This document shows positions 58,898-64,000 of a stretch of 64,000 nucleotides of DNA, one piece after another. The notes below the pieces were generated by a model. That model worked only from the letters and a program-made list of their open reading frames with translations. It was not told the DNA's origin and ran no database searches. Position 1 is the first letter of the stretch. Each line of letters begins with the position of its first letter. The position numbers and the translations under genes are program-made. This DNA comes from Chryseobacterium sp. MA9 (GTDB lineage Bacteria; Bacteroidota; Bacteroidia; Flavobacteriales; Weeksellaceae), in assembly GCF_024399315.1 (NCBI RefSeq), contig NZ_CP075170.1, forward strand, positions 4,932,259 to 4,996,258, written 5' to 3'.

Positions 58898-61131
58898 TCA
58901 GTCTGCGGTTTCCTTACTTTTATCTTTTTTATCCACCATATTTCTGATGATGTTTTTCAGGCGTTGGAAAGCGAAAGAACTTAATAGTAAGATAATTCCG
59001 AGAGCGATAAAGGCACTGATTCTAGAAATATTATCCATTTGCCATACATCATAACCGTAGAGTTTTAAAACCATAAGCCCTATCAATGCAAAACCAATCT
59101 TGTTGTATTCCTGGATATTCTTTTTCAAACCCGTGTAAATAAAAATACTGGCAAGAATGGTCCATACAATAGGAAGGTAAAGAATATTGAAGTGTTCGCT
59201 TGCTTCATAAGAATGAGGAATGTCATCAGAAACCATTAAAACATAGGAATGATGAAGCTCACAGCTTATGGAAATGATAAGTGCCAAAGACAGAATCCAG
59301 TAAGAAATCCGGGCTTTATGGAATTGTGATGATGGAATGATTCTGGAACATACATATATAAAAGGAATCCACTGAAGTAGATGCAGTAAGTAAAAACTTA
59401 AGTTGAGTTTTTTTGTTAAAACAGCTGTGACCACTGGTAGTGTAGAAACTGATGTATTAAGGATTATCAGAAAGAAAAACAGATAAATCAGAACGGTCTG
59501 AATATCACTTCTGATATTCAGTTGTTTTCTGAGAAGTAATAATATAAAAAGATAATAAATACTGAATAGCAGTCCTATGCTGACAATTGCTGACCAGGGC
59601 ATTTCTGAAACATGGTATATGATTTCAAGAAGAAAACTGATATAAATGATTCCATAACTGATCATGGTAATAAGATCTTCAAGAATGGGATTGACTTTCT
59701 CCTGTGACTCTTTTCCTGTATTTCTTAATAAATATAAATTGATCATTATGGAAATGATGGTAAACGAACTGGTAATAAATGGGGGATTGAATATGATATT
59801 AAAATTTGTTGTCCCCAGATACTCTGTCCAGGTTATAATCTGAGCGATTATCACCAATGGGAAAAGAATGTAAAAGAAAATCTTGAAAATTTTATGACCT
59901 GTTTTTTTCCAGATGAAAAGCAGCAGGGTGGTTTCTATTGCCCAGATACTGGTAATGAGGTGGGTTTTAAACTGAACGGCTACAGCAGTAGTGATAAGGC
60001 TGGTAACGAGCCCAGCAAATACAGAATAAGCAACTCCGAAGTTTTTTCGTCTATGTTCTCTAAAGAACAGAATGGAATTGACTGCTGCGAAAATAACTGG
60101 AAAAATAATTGGAGGTTCATAGGCTAATGTATCAAAAATATAGAGTAGTCCAAGAACGCTTGAAAAATTTGCAAAAGCTAGTATTAGAATATCAGATGTT
60201 GAAAGTATATTTTTCCTGATATAATCTTGCAGGGCAAAAAAATAGAAAATCACATAACTTATCATATAAAAAGTAATGCTTAAGAGCTCTGGACTCTCGT
60301 TTGTCCAGTAAAAAAGATAAGTGGTTGTAAAAATATAGGCAGTCCATCCCACACTTTTCCAGTGTTGAAGAAAAGAGACTACCAGCATTCCAATATTTAA
60401 AAGAGTCAGATAAATAAAAAGGAAAGGGTAGTTACTTTGCCCGGTACTTATCATCAAAGGGGCGCTGAAGCCTCCTATTAATGAGAAAATGATTAAGACT
60501 TCACTTTTATAATAATAGGATAGAATAATAGATGCTGCCGTAATCAGTGCGGTGATTACAAAAGCTGTATTCTGTGTAAAAAGATGATATTCCCGGAAGG
60601 CAATGGTTGCGGTGAAATATAGTACAGCAATCCCACCTCCGGTTATTATAGATGCAAATGCTGTATAGTTCTTTCTGAGGAAATGTCCTATAATGATAAT
60701 TCCTGCTCCGGTACAAAAACCAATACCTGCTCTTGCTGTTTCTCCAATCCAGTTTTTATCAATAGCATACTTCACAAAATAACCGATTCCGAGAACAAGA
60801 GTGAAAATACCAATGATGGTAAGCGCATTTTGTTTTAAAAAATCAAAAACAGGAGCCAGCCAGTCTTTTTGAGCTGATGTTGGGATTTCTCTTCATTTTC
60901 TTCCCCGTGTTTTATTTCTTCAGGAGCAATTTGATGAGATTGTACTTGCTGAGGAATAATAGTTTCTTCCGTTGAAGTTTTTTTATGGGTTACTTCGGAT
61001 TGAGCCGCGGCCTTATTGATTTTATAATTAAGGTCAGTGATTTCCTTTTCAAGTCTTCTGATTTTAGTATTCAGATTGTTGAAAATGATGAAGATTACTA
61101 TAAGTATGATGACAGCAACAAATTCATTCAT
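58898..61131 (-). pseudogene. DUF2339 membrane protein gene interrupted by a -1 frameshift
   Basis: Two frames cover one DUF2339 protein. The first, from ATG 61131, encodes a membrane helix, a coiled coil and a polar linker (98 residues to TAA at 60835). The second, from 60775 to 58898, encodes about 625 residues and some 20 membrane segments. Between 60890 and 60776 the -1 frame reads AQKDWLAPVFDFLKQNALTI and IGIFTLVLGIGYFVKYAIDKNW, the conserved start of the membrane domain. One added base in the A5 run (60866-60870) or C3 run (60882-60884) would restore a protein of about 745 residues. It is either a recent mutation, a sequencing error or a -1 slip. Confidence 0.88.
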
Positions 61132-61177
61132 TTCATTAGTTTTATCAAATATAAAGAAATGTTTGAAAAGCTATTTA

Positions 61178-61211
61178 AAAAATTAACCCATCACAGTATA
61201 AGTGGTGGGTT
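61178..61211 (-). terminator. Terminator of the surface-protein gene
   Basis: On the minus strand AACCCACCAC pairs with GTGATGGGTT around seven bases, followed by AATTTTTTAAA. Confidence 0.85.
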
Positions 61212-61241
61212 AAATGGTATAGATAACTAACAATATGTTTA

Positions 61242-61961
61242 CTAGTTGGATATTTTGTAAATGGAGAAAGATGTAGTACTCGTTGATAATAATGTTAAGC
61301 TAATACCTGGATCAATAAATCCAAAGTTTACTCTATCACCTGCCTGGAAAGAATATAGTGCATTAATATGACTGTCCGAGATAGTTAAATTAGCCACTAC
61401 AAGATTGACACCACTGAAGAGACGGGAGTCTATTAATGTAGTAACGCCGGCTCCGGCTCCTCTTGTTCTGGTGATTCCAATACCAGTACCACTACTTAAT
61501 AAAGAAGCTTGAAGTCCTGTTCCAAAACGGAATGAATATGATACAGCATATATTCCGTCTGATGGTATTGTATAAGCTGAAGTGGTATCATTGAATAAAG
61601 CTGCACTACCTATGGTTCTTTCGGATGCTAAAAAATTAACAGGTTTGAAATCTCCCAATACACCTACGGAAAGGAGACTGATGCCAGTACTTTTTTTTGC
61701 AGAATATACGGTAGTATTGGTAGTATTAGTTCCTGATGCGGCTATTAATAATGCTGGGTCTACGGTGTAAACCTGAGTGCTTCCCTGGTTAATTGCTAAA
61801 ACCTGATAGCCAGGTAATGACGTAGCTGCGGGTGTATCTCTAACTTTCAGTGTTCCATTAACATCTAAAGTTGCAGATGGAGTAGCTGTATTGATGCCAA
61901 CTTGTGAAAATAAAGGTAAGGTTGCGCATGCTAACATTAAGCTGTAAAGTTTAGTTTTCAT
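61242..61961 (-). CDS. Secreted C1q-like surface protein
   Basis: This protein of about 239 residues (start at 61961, MKTKLYSLMLAC) has a signal peptide (ending FSQ) and then VGINTATPSATLDVNGTLKV, the stalk-like segment typical of Bacteroidota tail-fibre or surface proteins. A Gly/Ser/Thr-rich domain resembling a C1q/TNF jelly roll follows (ALFNDTTSAYTIPSDGIYAVSYSFRF, FQAGDRVNFGF). It is a surface protein of unknown ligand. A -7 box TATATTTG (61989-61996) lies upstream, and a terminator follows. Confidence 0.72.
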   Translation of the reverse strand: MKTKLYSLMLACATLPLFSQVGINTATPSATLDVNGTLKVRDTPAATSLPGYQVLAINQGSTQVYTVDPALLIAASGTNTTNTTVYSAKKSTGISLLSVGVLGDFKPVNFLASERTIGSAALFNDTTSAYTIPSDGIYAVSYSFRFGTGLQASLLSSGTGIGITRTRGAGAGVTTLIDSRLFSGVNLVVANLTISDSHINALYSFQAGDRVNFGFIDPGISLTLLSTSTTSFSIYKISN

Positions 61962-61967
61962 GATCAA

Positions 61968-62275
61968 GATTTTTAATTAGTTGCTAAGCAAATATACAAC
62001 AAAAATCATACCCGACATTGTGAAATTTATAATTTTAATATTAATATGATGTAATATATTTAAACATATGTTTATATTTTAGGTAATATTACTGTATAAT
62101 TTAATTACGAGTTATTATATTTATTTTATAATTAATCGTCTGTTTATAAGGTGTTTAAAGAAAAGTATTTCTCCCTATTGTGTGGGTTATTTTTTTAATA
62201 AAAGAAAGGTGTTAAACACCGGATATTTTTTTATAAAAATTGTTTTTTTTCCGGTTTTTAATTGGTTTAAAAACA
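61968..62275. other. AT-rich gap upstream of the surface-protein gene with possible alternative hairpins
   Basis: The gap contains the -7 box (61989-61996, minus strand) and a stretch with two exclusive pairings: GGTGTTTAA (62150-62158) with TTAAACACC (62212-62220), or GGTGTT with AACACC locally (62208-62220). No gene is visible. A regulatory role is possible but unproven. Confidence 0.35.
61989..61996 (-). promoter_or_regulatory. -7 box of the surface-protein gene
   Basis: Minus-strand TATATTTG matches TAnnTTTG exactly, 27 bases before the ATG at 61961. Confidence 0.5.
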
Positions 62276-62302
62276 AAAACACTGCTTCGATGGCAGTGTT
62301 TT
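62265..62302 (-). terminator. pheA terminator
   Basis: On the minus strand AAAACACTGC pairs with GCAGTGTTTT around CATCGAA and is followed by TGTTTTTAAACC. Confidence 0.88.
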
Positions 62303-62324
62303 AAGTGTATTTATTGATTTTTTT

Positions 62325-63173
62325 CTAGCTTTCTAAGAGGAATTCCTTATAGTTTCCAAGAAAATCAACATTAGCATTAATAGATTCAAGCTCTTTGAGA
62401 GCATTACCATGTAATACTTCTTCCCAAGGTCCTTCCACATTGATAAAGAAGAAATAGTTGCCCAGTCCTGTCTTTAATGTTCTGGATTCAATTTTGCTGA
62501 GGTTCATCTTTCGCCATGCAAAAACCGATAAAACCTGATGTAGCCCGCCTGGATGATCTTCCGGAAGAGTTATCAGCATTCCTGCTTTTTCTCCTAAAGT
62601 TTCCAATTTATCATTTTGGTACTTGTTCCGCTGTTTAGAAATGATGATGAACCGGGTATGGTTTTGTTCAAAATCCTGAATATTACGGTTGATGATCTTT
62701 AATCCATATAGATTAGCAGCAAACTGATTGGCTACTGCAGCAATAGTAGCATCCGGATTTTCTGAAACAAATTTCGCAGCGGCAGCTGTAGAAGAAAAAT
62801 CCTGCTTCGGAATCTCCTTATAATGTGTATCCAGAAAATGGAAGCTCTGTGCCAGTGCCTGCGGATGCGAATATATTCTTTCAATATTCTCAATAGAATT
62901 TTCCGGGTGAATCATCAGGTGATGCGCAATAGGCATTACCGCTTCTGCTTCAATTTTAATAGACGGGGTTTTATATAAATAGTCCAGCGTCATAGAAACT
63001 GTTCCCTCAATAGAGTTTTCCAGCGGTACAACAGCTTTTACTGCTTCTCCGTTTTCAACAGCCTTAAAACAATCCAGAATACTGGCTTGTGGTAATAACT
63101 CTTCATCAGGAAACAGCTGTGCTGCGGCAAGCTGGGTGAAACTGGCATGAGGTCCCAAAAATGCAATCTTCAT
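62325..63173 (-). CDS. pheA: Prephenate dehydratase
   Basis: This 282-residue monofunctional enzyme converts prephenate to phenylpyruvate for phenylalanine synthesis. It opens IAFLGPHASFTQLAAAQLFP and has VVPLENSIEGTVSMTLDYLY, then a C-terminal ACT domain (KAGMLITLPEDHPGGLHQVLSVFAWRKMNLSKIESRTLKTGLGNYFFF) that binds phenylalanine for feedback control. No chorismate mutase domain is attached. It shares the chorismate branch point with the trp genes at the left edge. Confidence 0.96.
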   Translation of the reverse strand: MKIAFLGPHASFTQLAAAQLFPDEELLPQASILDCFKAVENGEAVKAVVPLENSIEGTVSMTLDYLYKTPSIKIEAEAVMPIAHHLMIHPENSIENIERIYSHPQALAQSFHFLDTHYKEIPKQDFSSTAAAAKFVSENPDATIAAVANQFAANLYGLKIINRNIQDFEQNHTRFIIISKQRNKYQNDKLETLGEKAGMLITLPEDHPGGLHQVLSVFAWRKMNLSKIESRTLKTGLGNYFFFINVEGPWEEVLHGNALKELESINANVDFLGNYKEFLLES

Positions 63174-63224
63174 AATATAATATATAGGGGATGATTAAAA
63201 TAAAGGTACAAAGGTGCGAATTAA

Positions 63225-63440
63225 TTCATAAATAGGGTTCAAAGTTCAAGGTCTAAAGTTGAGAATTTTAAGTTGAGAGTTGATAGCATAAGCTGCTGGT
63301 TTCTTTTTGTTGCTTGTTTATTAGGCTGTCATTATCTTGAATCTTTACTGTCCATTAAAAAAATCACCATTCACTTACGAAGCAAAATTCACCATTGGTA
63401 TCAATAGGCTTCTGCCGATATTTCACAGAATATTTCCCTA
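63225..63440. repeat. Dispersed intergenic repeat, second long copy
   Basis: From 63295 the sequence is related to 24715-24860: CTTTTTGTTGC, TTATTAGG, TGTCATTAT, TTGAATCTT, CATTCACTT, AGCAAAATTCACCATTGG and ATATTTCAC occur in the same order. The preceding part (63238-63290) is made of AAGTTCAAGGTCTAAAGTTGAG words like those at 33180-33215. No frame is present. Confidence 0.78.
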
Positions 63441-63447
63441 ATCTTTA

Positions 63448-63864
63448 TCATCTAATCTCTTTCCAATTCTTCTCTATCATTTCCATCAGAAAATCGGGAC
63501 ACTTGATGATCTTGTTGGTTTTTGCATCCAGAAAGAATAGAGTAGTGGAAGCTTCTGTTATTTTAATATGCTCTTCATTATAAATTTCATATTCAAATTC
63601 GATCCTTACTCCCGGAATTTTTTTAACATAAGTATGGATTTCTAATTTTTGATCATACAAAGCTGGTCGGATATACTTAATTTTATAGTCTGAAACAGGA
63701 AGCCAAATTCCTTGGTTTTCAATTTCATCGTATGAAATTCCTATGCTTCTGAAGAGCTCAACTCTCCCTACCTCGAAGTACGTTGCATAGTTGCCGTAGT
63801 ATACGTATTTCATTGGATCTGTTTCTGCGTAACGTACTCGTATTGAGTGTGTTGTGTGTATCAT
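63448..63864 (-). CDS. Hotdog-fold acyl-CoA thioesterase (YbgC-like)
   Basis: This protein of about 138 residues (start at 63864, MIHTTHSIRVRYAETD) has the YbgC/4-hydroxybenzoyl-CoA thioesterase signature RYAETDPMKYVYYGNYATYFEVGR with the catalytic aspartate. It hydrolyses acyl-CoA. The frame start at 63885 would add seven residues. The 136 bases up to the right edge are AT-rich and show no gene. Confidence 0.87.
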   Translation of the reverse strand: MIHTTHSIRVRYAETDPMKYVYYGNYATYFEVGRVELFRSIGISYDEIENQGIWLPVSDYKIKYIRPALYDQKLEIHTYVKKIPGVRIEFEYEIYNEEHIKITEASTTLFFLDAKTNKIIKCPDFLMEMIEKNWKEIR

Positions 63865-63885
63865 TTTAGGTACTAAATTATACAT

Positions 63886-64000
63886 ACAAATATATTTTTA
63901 AATAATCAATAGCTGCAATATTTTTTTTTGAAAAGAAAAAATTGGACCTTTGTCTTCCTTCTAAACACAGTACAAACAAAGAATAATCGGGGCATAAAAA
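63886..64000. other. Right-edge non-coding stretch
   Basis: The last 115 bases contain AT-rich sequence and no frame that I can support. It holds the promoter region of the thioesterase and probably of the next gene beyond the edge. I see no DnaA box. Confidence 0.4.

Noticed and set aside
60866..60872. Programmed -1 frameshift in the DUF2339 gene
   Set aside because: The slippery stretch is preceded by C and not A, so tandem slippage at a classic heptamer is not possible; a missing base is the simpler explanation, though not excluded.
63886..64000. Replication origin near the right edge
   Set aside because: The thioesterase may lie near dnaA in some flavobacteria, but no DnaA box or repeat is present in the visible stretch.

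Overview
The window looks like a chromosomal segment of a Bacteroidota bacterium of the Flavobacteriia, most like Chryseobacterium or a close relative in the Weeksellaceae. The DNA is AT-rich and start codons lack obvious Shine-Dalgarno sequences. Many genes are preceded by the Bacteroidota -7 box TAnnTTTG. The gene content also fits: a GLPGLI protein, a PorT-like protein next to ubiE, bacteriocin-like double-glycine peptides, an SDR-type threonine dehydrogenase and RNase Y. The genus is an inference from protein style; no 16S gene is present.

Layout. 1-6056 (minus strand) is a tryptophan operon: a trpL leader with three tandem Trp codons and an attenuator, then trpE-G-D-C-F, two non-trp genes (an unknown protein and a GNAT acetyltransferase) and the start of trpB at the left edge. 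6133-9138 holds an unknown membrane protein, a cupin lipoprotein, and a small operon of a lipoprotein, a lipoprotein cytochrome c and rlmF. 9319-16595 holds lysS, a ClbS/DfsB protein, cydAB, gyrB and a small membrane protein. 16983-22886 is a tandem array of large secreted DUF3857/transglutaminase-like proteins whose order (A remnant, B, A, B) records a duplication followed by loss of one copy. 22990-34429 holds an RsiV-like lipoprotein, a lipid kinase, a dicarboxylate symporter, gamma-glutamyltransferase, a TonB-dependent receptor, threonine dehydrogenase, a deacetylase-fold pseudoenzyme and a metallophosphoesterase.

34498-41600 holds a KAS III-like synthase, an unknown anchored protein, ubiE, a porT-like gene, a coiled-coil gene with zapA, a structured RNA that fits 6S (6S-Flavo), rny and an MFS transporter. 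41778-49117 holds two orphan six-cysteine double-glycine peptides, a YeiH-type exporter with its LysR regulator, a CLC-F fluoride antiporter controlled by a fluoride riboswitch, a GLPGLI protein, a thioesterase, an ArsC-like protein and a Crp/DoxX pair. 49184-63864 holds gcvT, idi, a HAD phosphatase, serA, mscL, nnr, lgt with an unusual extracytoplasmic extension, yidD, rarA, a frameshifted DUF2339 gene, a surface protein, pheA and a thioesterase.

The strongest observations are RNA-level: the trp attenuator, the fluoride riboswitch whose aptamer closing helix competes with a hairpin beside the start codon, and the zapA-linked 6S RNA. Intergenic DNA also carries a dispersed repeat family (for example 24710-24890, 63295-63440 and 33127-33146) that has entered the trp operon between trpD and trpC. 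I saw no tRNA or rRNA genes, CRISPR array, insertion sequence or prophage.
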